From: a virus
DNA: 64,000 nt
Direction: 5' to 3' (one strand)
IMG/VR virus record: IMGVR_UViG_3300007770_001284
Location: 62,001-126,000 of that record
Both the position numbers and the translations under genes were made by a program. Below, piece by piece: positions 51,801 through 59,874 of the stretch. Each line of letters begins with the position of its first letter. The first letter of the stretch is position 1. Under the pieces are notes generated by a model. The model was not told where the DNA came from. It saw only the letters and a list, made by a program, of their open reading frames with translations, and did no database searches.

Positions 51801-53737
51801 TGATCGCAGGAAGTAACGTGACCATTACTACTGGCTCCTCTGGAGCTGTGACAGTAGCTGCGTCCGGTGGAGAAATATCAGTTGTTTCCGGTTCTTCTAG
51901 CGTTTCAAGCATCAGCACTCTAAACTTATCTAAGCTTGGAGTTATAAGCGATCTGGGCGGTGGCGTCGTCGCAGTCACTGGGTCTATAGGAGATGCTGAA
52001 GACGGTTCATATTCTGATGGGTTATTCACCGATTTCAGTACTGTAACACCAGTTGGGACAGCGGTGGATAGGTTTAACGAGGTCTTGAAGGGGCTTGCAC
52101 CCTCCGCCGCCCCAGGTCTAGACGATATGAACTGTTCAGACTCTGGTACTTCGGCTGTCCTTTCCTTCGGATCATCGCAGTCAATTTCCGGTTATACAAA
52201 TGCACGACCTTCCACGTTGACGCCCACTGACAATCTTTCTGATATCGATATTAATGGAACGTTTAATTCAACTGCCGCAAGTAATGACTTACGGCGCGCT
52301 TGTTTCGGCGGCTCGACAGTGATCAACGGAACGCTGAACGCCGACGTGTCAGCAGATGGTGTAAATTACGCCGCTTATTCATTCGGCAACGGTAATCAGG
52401 GAACTTTGAAACTTTTTGTAAATGATAATTCCACTGCAATACACTCTGTAGATTTAAGTTCATTCGGGTCTGGGAATTCTTTGAACGGAAACGGGTCTGG
52501 GTTTAACCTTTCTGCAACCACGCCAGGCCATTTTAGCGATAGCAGCAATTTCGAAACTTTCCAACACCGGCAAGGTACATACACAATCACCGCCGCTGAT
52601 CAGCAGAGCGGGTGGAACTACGCGAGGGTGGTGCACACAATAGCAGGCGCAGATATAACATGCAACTATGTGGAGTGGGTGAACGATCCCGATTCCAATG
52701 CATTGTCTTCCGATAATTCTGCCATGGATTCGCTTTCCATGACAGGAACTAAAAATCTTTCGGGAGTGAAATATAACACTGGCGGAACCGCTGAATATAG
52801 GATCCGCGTCTTGAATGCGTATCGTAATGTATATTCTACATCTACAATATCTTTTAACGGCACAAATTGCTCAGTCTCGTCTCAAGCGTTTCCATCTATC
52901 AATCATGCAGGCGGCGAAGATGAAACGAAAATTCTGCATCTTACTGGATCAGCGACGATTACAGGCGATCCTATTTTAGATGGGTCGATTTCTGTAAGTA
53001 CTAATGTACCCGCACCGCTAAAATCGAATCTTTCCAGCGCCGGCTCACAGTCAATAAGCGGAATTTTGTTATACGATCTATCTGATACATCCACCGCCAC
53101 GTCTGAGACGTTCAGGGGTGAAAGTTATAGATTAATATCAGGTAGCTATAATACTCAAGCTAACGTTACCGCTGGAGGGAGTGCTTGGGATTCTACAACA
53201 AGCCTCGCCGGCGTTGATGGCTTGCTTTTTTATAATAGCCGACTTTACGCGCCGCCCCAAGGAGGAGATTCTGGAGATTTTAGAAACACTTCTGACGGCG
53301 GGTCAATAACAAACGGTCCAAGTAGCAATGTAAATTATAGCGGTATCACGTCAGGCACAAGAACGTTTTATAGATATTTTCAGAACACATCAGGGGGCTC
53401 AAAGACAGGTTTCGATCTTACTATCAACGGATCAGGAACTATCGCTTCTCAAGCGACTACATTGACAACGTCGAACCTTCACGTGTTGATTAAGCTTCCG
53501 ACCACAACTGCTGCCTTTGAAACTGGGTGGATGGATTTGGCAATCTCATTCGCGACGGGACAAACCTCCGACGGCGACGGCTGCTTAGATGGAAGCTTAG
53601 ACTCATCGCTCAATGCGACTAACACTGCGACCTTCGGAACACAGTCAGTAGGCAGTAATGAATATATAGTTGTGAAAATAGAGGCAGACGCTTCATCAAC
53701 TGGGTACATTTCTAGTATGAGCGTTTCGTGGAGCTAA
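48899..53737 (+). CDS. Modular tail-fibre-like protein, 1612 residues
   Basis: This Gly/Ser/Thr-rich fibre protein has about 990 N-terminal residues made of repeats. Seven copies of a cassette of the form LSGSLxxLxDGTSYLxxGxN followed by VTITTGSSGAVTI are seen at about 49084, 49840, 50435, 50871, 51190, 51472 and 51760. Interspersed are units such as GTGISTFTYDGGT and AGLEFSSDKLRVKLDGSTI. The C-terminal 600 residues begin SYSDGLFTDFSTVTPVGTAV and contain several beta-rich segments without repeats, resembling a structural-protein tip seen in marine phages. The repeats look like a trimeric beta-helical shaft. The C-terminus is the probable receptor-binding or virion-attachment part. A 56-bp gap precedes it. 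Confidence 0.7.
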   Translation: MARESRTSLNKSDFLVIRSKTDDSILKIVSPQHFQIGFDDKEFHRILAVHGNVEATTVYAPSLSGSLTRLADGTTYLREGNNVTITTGSDGAVTIAAGTGALVGTLSGVEADGIQDFTYDGSGNASVKVDLYDRGGITFSSSGLGLNPNDVDSELAVTPASGDLLFIYDLDDPTARNVKKVSVSNLMAAGAGGTLANAITFGDGIYDSASGASSYNNTAAATIAVDLATNSGLEFSSNKLKADLDGSTLSVNSSGLSVASVPNALTHGTGISSFSYDGGTASVAVGIDTSTVPLLASSNTWSGTNTFGTLLGKHDEVSSGVPYLVGGSNVTISYDTPTSGQITIAASLGAGGDLTAGSGIGTFTYNGTGAATVGLDATSLSSAGTRSSSLFVSDGGTTITKSTVGTLVDLVDRTVLMAAASNGGINLNFQGAELPTLFSIDLDGSTLSIGNNGISVANLPYAISQGTGIDTFSFDGSSTQTVAIDTAVVPRKGVDNTWTGKNTFGISTTAGLTGSLQEVSSGVPYLACGTGVSIVTSSNGQIVVSTDGTEITGVTAGQGLTGGGASGDVTLAVDLASTAGLEFSSDKLRVKLDGSTIDMGSSGISVANVPNSLAQGTGISTFTYDGGTSGITVGIDNSVVATLTGSQFSGPVVFNAGLSGSLTRLPDGTSYLRQGDNVTITTGSSGEITISAIAGGGGVADGNAQYLVLAATSSLAQERVITMGTGLASSDDGAGNAYTLRVKDSEFAALTGSIFSGDVVAQAGLSGSLQALSDGTSYLREGSNIAIASSSAGYVTVSSTDTTYTAGSGLDLSGTAFSVDLKSGSGLVIDSAELSIDDSVLATITGSTFTGTVTAPALSGSLTRLQDGTSYLRPGNANVIITSASAGYISISSTDTDTTYTAGDGLDLSGTEFSVDLKSNSGLVIDSTELSIDDSIIATITGSTFTGTVTAPALSGSLTKLQDGTSYLIAGSNVTITTGSSGAVTVAASGGEISVVSGSSSVSSISTLNLSKLGVISDLGGGVVAVTGSIGDAEDGSYSDGLFTDFSTVTPVGTAVDRFNEVLKGLAPSAAPGLDDMNCSDSGTSAVLSFGSSQSISGYTNARPSTLTPTDNLSDIDINGTFNSTAASNDLRRACFGGSTVINGTLNADVSADGVNYAAYSFGNGNQGTLKLFVNDNSTAIHSVDLSSFGSGNSLNGNGSGFNLSATTPGHFSDSSNFETFQHRQGTYTITAADQQSGWNYARVVHTIAGADITCNYVEWVNDPDSNALSSDNSAMDSLSMTGTKNLSGVKYNTGGTAEYRIRVLNAYRNVYSTSTISFNGTNCSVSSQAFPSINHAGGEDETKILHLTGSATITGDPILDGSISVSTNVPAPLKSNLSSAGSQSISGILLYDLSDTSTATSETFRGESYRLISGSYNTQANVTAGGSAWDSTTSLAGVDGLLFYNSRLYAPPQGGDSGDFRNTSDGGSITNGPSSNVNYSGITSGTRTFYRYFQNTSGGSKTGFDLTINGSGTIASQATTLTTSNLHVLIKLPTTTAAFETGWMDLAISFATGQTSDGDGCLDGSLDSSLNATNTATFGTQSVGSNEYIVVKIEADASSTGYISSMSVSWS
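51302..51880 (+). repeat. Tandem 288-bp repeat in the fibre gene
   Basis: Segments starting ACAACATACAC at 51302 and 51590 are offset by exactly 288 bp (96 codons), with GTGTCGATCT also at 51351 and 51639. Each unit holds a TYTAGxGLDLSG segment, an SGLVIDS segment and a cassette LSGSL. The copies differ by point changes but stay in frame, so they are a recent in-frame duplication within the shaft. Confidence 0.75.
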
Positions 53738-53740
53738 CCT

Positions 53741-56104
53741 ATGGCGTATGATGCAAAAACTGAGCGCTTGATTTCGCTTAAGAAATTAGCGGGTAAAGCG
53801 CAGACATCAAACGATAAGGGTCTTTCTAACGAGGGACTGCCGTCAGGTATAACTACAACTTCTGAAAATATATTCGGAGAATCGGTCACTACCAGCCCAT
53901 CCAACACCGCGCTATATACAATCACGGGACAGGTGGAATACCTCAGATTTCCCGCAACGTTTATTGCCGGTAGCGATACATCGGATGGTCGACACGGATT
54001 TGAATTAAAGCTTCCATCTGATTATGAATCCAATTCATCGAATTCAAAGGCGGGTACGTACCCGTTCCAGAATGATCAAGTCATTAATATAACGTCTGGA
54101 TCGTTACAACTTATACCTCCATCTTTTGCGTCATCATACGAGGCAAAGCCGTATTACGGTGGTAATTCGTCCAAGGGATCAGGTACACTAATTCCGCTAC
54201 TGGACGCTCGAGATTGGTATCTAGATTATTTTAACGGAGTGTTCTTCCAGCAGGACCCATCTGGAACTGGAGACCAGGCGGATAATCCTGACTTTATTGA
54301 GGGCTATCTGTATATTGGTGATATGCTGGACACTGTTGTCGCGTCAGCTGGCGGTGCAGGAGATGGTGATCCTGCTGCACAATATCTTGTTTTGGCCGCC
54401 ACCGCATCGCTATCGAATGAGCGTGTGTTTACAGCAGGAACAGGAATAAAGACTACTGATTCTGGTGCCGGTGCTGCCTATACGATCGCAGTTAGAGATT
54501 CAATTGTCGCAACTTTAACTGGTTCAACATTTTCAGGAACAGTTTCTGCTCCCGCATTGTCCGGTTCATTAACGAATCTGCAGGATGGTACTAGCTACTT
54601 GATTGCTGGAAGTAATACGACAATAGTGACAGGTTCTTCAGGAGCCATTACAATTTCATCGACTGGAGGTATTGATGGTTCTGGAGCAGCAAACAGAATT
54701 GCGACCTGGTCAGATTCAGATACGCTAACATCTGATGCTGACTTTACGTGGAACGGGTCTCTTTTAGATGTCCAGGGTGACGTAAATCTTAACGGAACTG
54801 TGGTGGTAAACCAGAGCGGAGTCGATAAAAACTTTAGGGTAGAAACCCAAAATAAAAGTAGCGCCTTGCAGGTAGACGGTGAAACAGACCAAGTACTTCT
54901 ATTTTCCGGAAGTCTTTCTGATGCTTCTGGTCACGGCTCGTCAGCAGCAGACCCTGACCCAAGAACGTTCACTGACACTAATTTCTTCGTGTCTGGATCT
55001 ATCGATTCTCGAAATACTTCAAGGAGAGGTACTTCTGTTTTCGGTGGTGATGTTGTAGTATCCGGAACGTTATCTGTCAACAGGGGTCAGGCGGGTGTTG
55101 GTAGCATGTTTACCGTTACATCAGATGGTAAAGTTGGCATTGGGTCTGATACTCCTTCTTATAAGCTTTCTGTTGGCGGAAATATGGACGTGGGAGAGTA
55201 CATCTACCACAAAAATGATGCCAACACTTTTATTCGGTTTCAGCCAGATGATATAAACATTCAAGCTGGTGGTGTCGATCTTATAAAAATGACAGAATCA
55301 GGTGCCAATACACAGATACTGATTTTATCTGGTGGCGGCACCTCAGATCCCAACCCCGCTAATTTTGGTGATACTAGTTTCTTTGTATCTGGAAGTATAG
55401 GGAGTATTGGGACATCAACAGGGGGTTCATCTGTTTTCGGTGGGGATGTACTTGCTTCTGGGTCTGTTGTAGCGTTGGCCGGCCTATCCGCGTCTTTACA
55501 ACAACTTAGCGATGGTACATCATATCTTCGGGAAGGGCCGAACGTTACTATAACATCAGCCTCTGATGGTTCAATAACTATTTCTTCGACAGGAGGCAGC
55601 GGTTCTCCCGGCGGAAGCAATACGCAGATTCAATTTAACGATAGTAACACTTTTGGTGGCGACAGCACATTCACGTTTAATAAGGTAACGAATACTTTAA
55701 GCGTGCCCGCATTGTCGGGTTCATTGACGCGGCTCGTTGACGGTACGTCGTATCTTCGGTCTGGTACTGGTATCTCTATAACCACCGGATCATCTGGTTA
55801 TGTTCAAGTTAGTAATACTGGGGTATCCGAAAGACAGAGACAGAGCTATTTTCTAGCACAATCGTATTCTGCCGGGGTGAATGTTCCAGTGTCATCGACA
55901 AATTTTGCGACGGTATCTTATGACATTGGTTTGATCGACGTTTTATTGAATGGACAGTTATTGCATTCTGGCACAGCAGCGCAGGTAACAGCAGATCCTG
56001 TGGAACGAGATTACTATGTGACTGGTGCATCATCATTAAAATTTGCGTTTGATATTGAAATTGATGATGTTCTCGATGTAATGGTATACAAGGTAGTAAG
56101 CTAG
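53741..56104 (+). CDS. Second modular tail-fibre-like protein, 787 residues
   Basis: This is a fibre protein with the same cassettes as the preceding gene. LSGSLTNLQDGTSYLIAGSN lies at about 54558, LSASLQQLSDGTSYLREGPN at 55486 and LSGSLTRLVDGTSYLRSGTG at 55710. It also has the AQYLVLAATASLSNERVFTA unit shared with the first fibre. The N-terminal 190 residues are unique and probably attach the fibre. Residues around 440-500 contain GKVGIGSDTPSYKLSVGG, a phage tail-fibre shaft/linker pattern. The C-terminal 90 residues (VLLNGQLLHSG ... DDVLDVMVY) are homologous to the end of the 56477 protein. It starts three bases after the previous stop, with GGAG upstream. Confidence 0.7.
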   Translation: MAYDAKTERLISLKKLAGKAQTSNDKGLSNEGLPSGITTTSENIFGESVTTSPSNTALYTITGQVEYLRFPATFIAGSDTSDGRHGFELKLPSDYESNSSNSKAGTYPFQNDQVINITSGSLQLIPPSFASSYEAKPYYGGNSSKGSGTLIPLLDARDWYLDYFNGVFFQQDPSGTGDQADNPDFIEGYLYIGDMLDTVVASAGGAGDGDPAAQYLVLAATASLSNERVFTAGTGIKTTDSGAGAAYTIAVRDSIVATLTGSTFSGTVSAPALSGSLTNLQDGTSYLIAGSNTTIVTGSSGAITISSTGGIDGSGAANRIATWSDSDTLTSDADFTWNGSLLDVQGDVNLNGTVVVNQSGVDKNFRVETQNKSSALQVDGETDQVLLFSGSLSDASGHGSSAADPDPRTFTDTNFFVSGSIDSRNTSRRGTSVFGGDVVVSGTLSVNRGQAGVGSMFTVTSDGKVGIGSDTPSYKLSVGGNMDVGEYIYHKNDANTFIRFQPDDINIQAGGVDLIKMTESGANTQILILSGGGTSDPNPANFGDTSFFVSGSIGSIGTSTGGSSVFGGDVLASGSVVALAGLSASLQQLSDGTSYLREGPNVTITSASDGSITISSTGGSGSPGGSNTQIQFNDSNTFGGDSTFTFNKVTNTLSVPALSGSLTRLVDGTSYLRSGTGISITTGSSGYVQVSNTGVSERQRQSYFLAQSYSAGVNVPVSSTNFATVSYDIGLIDVLLNGQLLHSGTAAQVTADPVERDYYVTGASSLKFAFDIEIDDVLDVMVYKVVS

Positions 56105-56127
56105 TGGACACCATAATTTAAATTAGT

Positions 56128-56346
56128 ATGCAAGACACATCTCAATATATTACCGCGGATATCGGATTAGCAGCGTTTCTTCTTTTGAAGGGGTGTGAGC
56201 TCCTCTCTGCGGGTCGAGAGAAAAACAGATATAAATTTGTGTTTAAAGACAATGTTGAGTGTACAAAGTACGCTGTTGGGTACATCAACAGTGATTATTC
56301 ACGCTTCGATGCGATACTAAAAAACTTGAAAAATCTCGTGCACTAA
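56128..56346 (+). CDS. DUF5659-like small protein
   Basis: This 72-residue protein has the pattern TADIGLAAFLLLKGCELLSAG followed by YKFVFKDNVECTKYAVGYIN and a short C-terminal helix. It matches the layout of DUF5659 proteins: D-x-x-L-A-A-F-L-x-x-K-G near the start, V-x-F in the middle. Function is unknown. The family turns up in phage and mobile-element contexts. It lies between two fibre genes with 23 bp before it. A 130-bp gap follows, in which I see no hairpin or clear promoter. Short length lowers certainty, but the family motif supports it as real. Confidence 0.65.
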   Translation: MQDTSQYITADIGLAAFLLLKGCELLSAGREKNRYKFVFKDNVECTKYAVGYINSDYSRFDAILKNLKNLVH

Positions 56347-56476
56347 CGCTAAGACTTGTATAGTTAGAGGCAAGTTCGTTCGTTTCCTATTAGTTTGTTT
56401 TCCCCGTATGTTTTTTACGTTGATTTCTTCGTTTATGTGTTTGTAGAACACTAATTTCGAAAAAGGAAAATAAATT

Positions 56477-59233
56477 ATGCCCCAAAAAACAAAAATGAGA
56501 TTGCTCCAGCTCTCTGGTGGACTCGCAAGCAACAATGCTGCTGCTTTTGAATTCGTCGATGGTTCTGGCGCATCTGATCAATCATATTTAAGATTTGATA
56601 CGGTATCAGGTCAATCAGAGTTTGGTGCTCCTGTCGTTATCGGTACCGATGGTGCCACTGCCGGTGATATCAAGCTCACCACAGACAATAACGGTGAGAT
56701 CATCTGGGAAGGCTCTTCCGCTGATGGTAACGAGAATAAGCTGCGCGCTGAAGACGGTGCTGGCGTAAACACGTTACCTGCATCGACAGGTACTATCCTG
56801 ACAACCGCCACCGCTGTTACAGTGGAACAAGGTGGTACAGGAGCAACATCGCTAACAGACGGTGGTATCCTACTTGGTAACGGCTCTGGCGCTATTCAGG
56901 CGATGAACGTTCTTTCCGATGGTGAGATGCTTGTTGGTGACGGTACGACTGACCCCGCCGTTGAAAGCGGAGCAACACTTCGCACAAGCATTGGTGTTGG
57001 TACTGGTGACAGTCCACAATTTACAGGTATTGAACTTGGTCATGCATCTGACACTACACTTACAAGGCAAGGTTCTGGCGATGTTAACATTGAAGGAAAC
57101 ATCATCTACCGTGCTGGTGGAACAGACGTTGCGATTGCTGATGGTGGAACCGGTGCTTCAACTGCCGCTGCTGCTGCAAGCGCTTTGGGTGTTGGAACTG
57201 AGGATAGCCCACAGTTTACTGGCTTGAATCTCGAGTCTTCTACCTCCAACTTGCCGCTGGCGATCCTGAAAAACACCAACTCCGACGCCTTAGGTGCTCG
57301 TCTTCGGTTTGTTAAAGATAAGGGCGCCGCAGGTGCTGATGGCGATGATGTTGGTAGCATTGAGTGGCTCGGTGATGATGCTGGTCAAAACGCGACCGCG
57401 TTTGGAAAAATTCTGGTAGAGGTCTCTGAGTCTGATGATACTGACGAAGCAGGTAAAATGTCATTGTTCGTCGCAGAAAGTAACGGGACAACGACAACTC
57501 TTACTGCTGGTCTGATACTAGAGGGTGAGCACGCAACAGATGGCCAGGTTGATGTAACAATCGGCGCTGGTTCTGCGTCTACAACGACAATTGTGGGCGA
57601 GGCAATTATTGCTGGTGATCTAACTGTTCAGGGAACGACAACTACAGTCAACCAGACGATTATCGAGAGTACAGTAGATGTCCTCGTGTTCGAAGGTGCT
57701 ACTGCCAATGCCCACGAGACTACGCTTAAGGTTGTTGAACCAACTGCTGATTGTTCTTTCGCATTGCCAACGCTGACTGCGGGTAACTACTTCATTCCAG
57801 CAATCACTGATACAGCTACTGATGCGTCTACGGCTGTTACTGCTGCGGAGTTTGCACTCCTCGACGGTGACTCAAATGTTGCAACTGTTACTGTTGCCGA
57901 CAACGACGGTGTGCTCTTCAACGACGCCGGCACAATGAAGCAGGTCACGGTACAGTCTCTTGCTGCATACTATGATGATGAGATAACAGCTATGCCAAAC
58001 CTTGTTACAATCGGTAAGGCTGCTGCTACAACAGATATCGCAGCTGGTGACCTCACCATGTACAATGCTGTAAACGATGGTAACCCCACAATCAGAGTAG
58101 GTAAAGATGCTGCTGACAGCCTCGGTATCGCAGTGAGCTACGCGTCAGGTGCTCAGACCCTTGAAAAGGTCGAGTTCTCCACCGCGTCGTCCACAGGTAA
58201 TGCTGACGACGGTAAATTTGTCTTTGATGTTGATGGGACAGATATTCTGTCCATCGGTGACGCAGGCGTCAGCATATCAGCAAGCATGGCTTACGCGGTA
58301 GCTGGCACTGCGATTCTGTCCGACAGTGGCGGCACAATGACGCTGTCAAATGTTGATGCTATTGACGCAACAACTGAAAGCACTATTGAAGCTGCGATTG
58401 ATTCCCTCGTTGAACTTACTACAATCGGTAAGGCTGCTGCTACAACCAACATTGCCGCTGGCGATGTTACGATGTACAATGCTGTAAATGATGGTAATCC
58501 TTCGATCAGAGTAGGTAAAGATGCTGCTGACAGCCTTGGCATAACAGTGAGCTACGCGTCAGGTGCTCAGACCCTTGAAAAGGTCGAGTTTGCCACCGCG
58601 TCGTCCACAGCTAATGCTGACGACGGTAGGTTCATCTTCGATGTCGACGGTACTGATATAGTCACAATCGGTGATGCTGGGCTAGAGCTCAAGGACGACG
58701 CCACGATTGGGAGCCTCTCGGACCATGACTTGTTAACTCTTGGGAATGCCATTCTCACTGTTGCGGGTGAAGTATCTATGACTACGCTCGATATCGGCGG
58801 GACAAACGTGACTGCAACCGCTACAGAGCTTAGTTTGCTGGACGGTGATGTTGGCAATGACGCTTCGATAACGATTGCCGACACTGATGGAATCCTTGTC
58901 GACGACGGCGGGGCAATGAAGAAGGTACCTGCTAGCGATCTTAAGACTTTCATCGGTTCCGGTCAAACCACAAAAGGCTACACCGAAGTCGGTACGGCCG
59001 TTGCTGCCGACGCTAACGTGTCTGTGCCTACGATCAATGCAGCCTCTTGGGGACAAGCTGATATATCCGCCGCTACTGATAGAGAGATATACCTGAACGG
59101 TCAGCTCTTGATGCCTGGAGCTTCTGCTGCATCAAACAAGGACTGGTATAACGAGGGTACAACTAATGGCATCGTCCGATTCGAGTTTGGTCTTGAAGTC
59201 GGTGATGTTTTGACATTCGTTCTTAGATCTTAA
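56477..59233 (+). CDS. Third modular fibre-like protein, 918 residues
   Basis: This fibre or adhesin has an N-terminus MPQKTKMRLLQLSGG and then beta-rich, Thr/Gly/Ala-rich repeats. It has GGTGATSLTDGGILLGNGSG and DVAIADGGTGASTAAAAASA, the latter a shaft repeat common in marine phage fibres. TTVNQTIIESTVDVLVFEG follows. A unit of about 86 residues (TIGKAAATT ... DVDGTDI) occurs twice, spaced by 138 codons. An ALLDGD...DNDGVLFNDAGTMKQV unit also recurs near 58830. The C-terminal 80 residues (EIYLNGQLL ... GDVLTFVLRS) match the end of the 53741 protein. AAAAGGAAA precedes the ATG. The gene ends just before the strong terminator at 59263. Confidence 0.7.
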   Translation: MPQKTKMRLLQLSGGLASNNAAAFEFVDGSGASDQSYLRFDTVSGQSEFGAPVVIGTDGATAGDIKLTTDNNGEIIWEGSSADGNENKLRAEDGAGVNTLPASTGTILTTATAVTVEQGGTGATSLTDGGILLGNGSGAIQAMNVLSDGEMLVGDGTTDPAVESGATLRTSIGVGTGDSPQFTGIELGHASDTTLTRQGSGDVNIEGNIIYRAGGTDVAIADGGTGASTAAAAASALGVGTEDSPQFTGLNLESSTSNLPLAILKNTNSDALGARLRFVKDKGAAGADGDDVGSIEWLGDDAGQNATAFGKILVEVSESDDTDEAGKMSLFVAESNGTTTTLTAGLILEGEHATDGQVDVTIGAGSASTTTIVGEAIIAGDLTVQGTTTTVNQTIIESTVDVLVFEGATANAHETTLKVVEPTADCSFALPTLTAGNYFIPAITDTATDASTAVTAAEFALLDGDSNVATVTVADNDGVLFNDAGTMKQVTVQSLAAYYDDEITAMPNLVTIGKAAATTDIAAGDLTMYNAVNDGNPTIRVGKDAADSLGIAVSYASGAQTLEKVEFSTASSTGNADDGKFVFDVDGTDILSIGDAGVSISASMAYAVAGTAILSDSGGTMTLSNVDAIDATTESTIEAAIDSLVELTTIGKAAATTNIAAGDVTMYNAVNDGNPSIRVGKDAADSLGITVSYASGAQTLEKVEFATASSTANADDGRFIFDVDGTDIVTIGDAGLELKDDATIGSLSDHDLLTLGNAILTVAGEVSMTTLDIGGTNVTATATELSLLDGDVGNDASITIADTDGILVDDGGAMKKVPASDLKTFIGSGQTTKGYTEVGTAVAADANVSVPTINAASWGQADISAATDREIYLNGQLLMPGASAASNKDWYNEGTTNGIVRFEFGLEVGDVLTFVLRS
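58007..58680 (+). repeat. Duplicated 86-codon unit in the third fibre gene
   Basis: Starting at 58007 and 58421 (offset 414 bp), the sequence ACAATCGGTAAGGCTGCTGC recurs and stays highly similar for about 250 bp, through the codons for FDVDGTDI. Stretches such as GTGAGCTACGCGTCAGGTGC are identical. The remaining 150 bp between copies is not shared. It is an in-frame duplication that encodes two shaft modules. Confidence 0.8.
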
Positions 59234-59238
59234 GAAAC

Positions 59239-59297
59239 AAGCTGAAATCAGCTTTTATGTCTGGGGGGACCTTTCGAGGTCCCCCCTTTTTATTTTT
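59239..59297 (+). terminator. Tandem hairpins with strong intrinsic terminator
   Basis: Just after the third fibre gene stop is a small perfect hairpin AAGCTGA-AA-TCAGCTT (59239-59254). Then comes a very strong one, GGGGGGACC-TTTCGA-GGTCCCCCC (59263-59286), followed by TTTTTATTTTT. This is a textbook Rho-independent terminator. It is the only one I can recognise in the window, so it probably ends the long sugar-to-fibre transcription unit or its last part. Confidence 0.92.
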
Positions 59298-59315
59298 ACC
59301 CTTCGAACATTAAGT

Positions 59316-59323
59316 TATAATAT
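59316..59323 (+). promoter_or_regulatory. Candidate late-type promoter box TATAATAT
   Basis: TATAATAT occurs 19 bp before the ATG at 59342, downstream of the strong terminator, where a new promoter is needed. It equals the box at 23915 and resembles the TATAAATA element of gp55-type late promoters. The expected start would be close to the Shine-Dalgarno GGGAGG at 59330. Plausible by position, weak by sequence. Confidence 0.35.
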
Positions 59324-59341
59324 TCCACTGGGAGGTAATTT

Positions 59342-59863
59342 ATGGAAGATGATTTCGCCGCCGTGATCAAGGGAAAATTGGTTGATGTTCAAGAAAGAAT
59401 AAAAAATCAAAATACTAAAGTACTGAATCCACAGTATCACTCTCGAAGGCTAACAGAGGTGCTACAGGAGGCAGTAGAAAATATTGACGTTAATGATGGA
59501 GAGCAGAAGGTTGTTGAGCAGCTTGTAGCAATTCTGAACAGAGCTCCCGGGTATGTTGCAGGTGGGTTCACAGACGCGTTACAGCAAGTAGCTTATTTAA
59601 AGCAAGAATTAGGTGTGTGGGTTTCCGTTAATACAGAGTGGCAAAATTTTGAATCTCGTATTCTGGAAGACAAGAATAGAAAAGAAGAATTGAAAGCAGC
59701 AATTGCTTCTGGTGCGATTGAAGAACGAAGTAGCAGCACTAAGCGAGAAGTCGGTGCACACCCAGGTCCGACTACAGCCGTGATTCGAGAAGCGAAAGCT
59801 GAGATAAAAGCTGAGCTTGAGGAGGCAGAGCGAAAAGCTGAGCTTGAGGAATCTGGTAGCTAA
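59342..59863 (+). CDS. Unknown helical protein, probably virion-associated
   Basis: This 173-residue, mostly helical protein is the first gene after the terminator, with a strong GGGAGGT ribosome site. The middle contains VNDGEQKVVEQLVAILNRAP and LQQVAYLKQELGVWVSVNTEW. The C-terminal 35 residues are a charged helix with repeats of KAEIKAELEEAERKAELEE, which should form a coiled coil. I do not recognise the family. Operon position ahead of three probable virion genes suggests a structural or assembly role, such as a small chaperone or neck component. Confidence 0.5.
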   Translation: MEDDFAAVIKGKLVDVQERIKNQNTKVLNPQYHSRRLTEVLQEAVENIDVNDGEQKVVEQLVAILNRAPGYVAGGFTDALQQVAYLKQELGVWVSVNTEWQNFESRILEDKNRKEELKAAIASGAIEERSSSTKREVGAHPGPTTAVIREAKAEIKAELEEAERKAELEESGS

Positions 59864-59874
59864 TACTTAGATGC

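Noticed and set aside
48899-56104. Possible CRISPR-like or other non-coding repeat array
   Set aside because: Repeats are long, degenerate, in frame and translate to one protein module; there are no short identical repeats with unique spacers.
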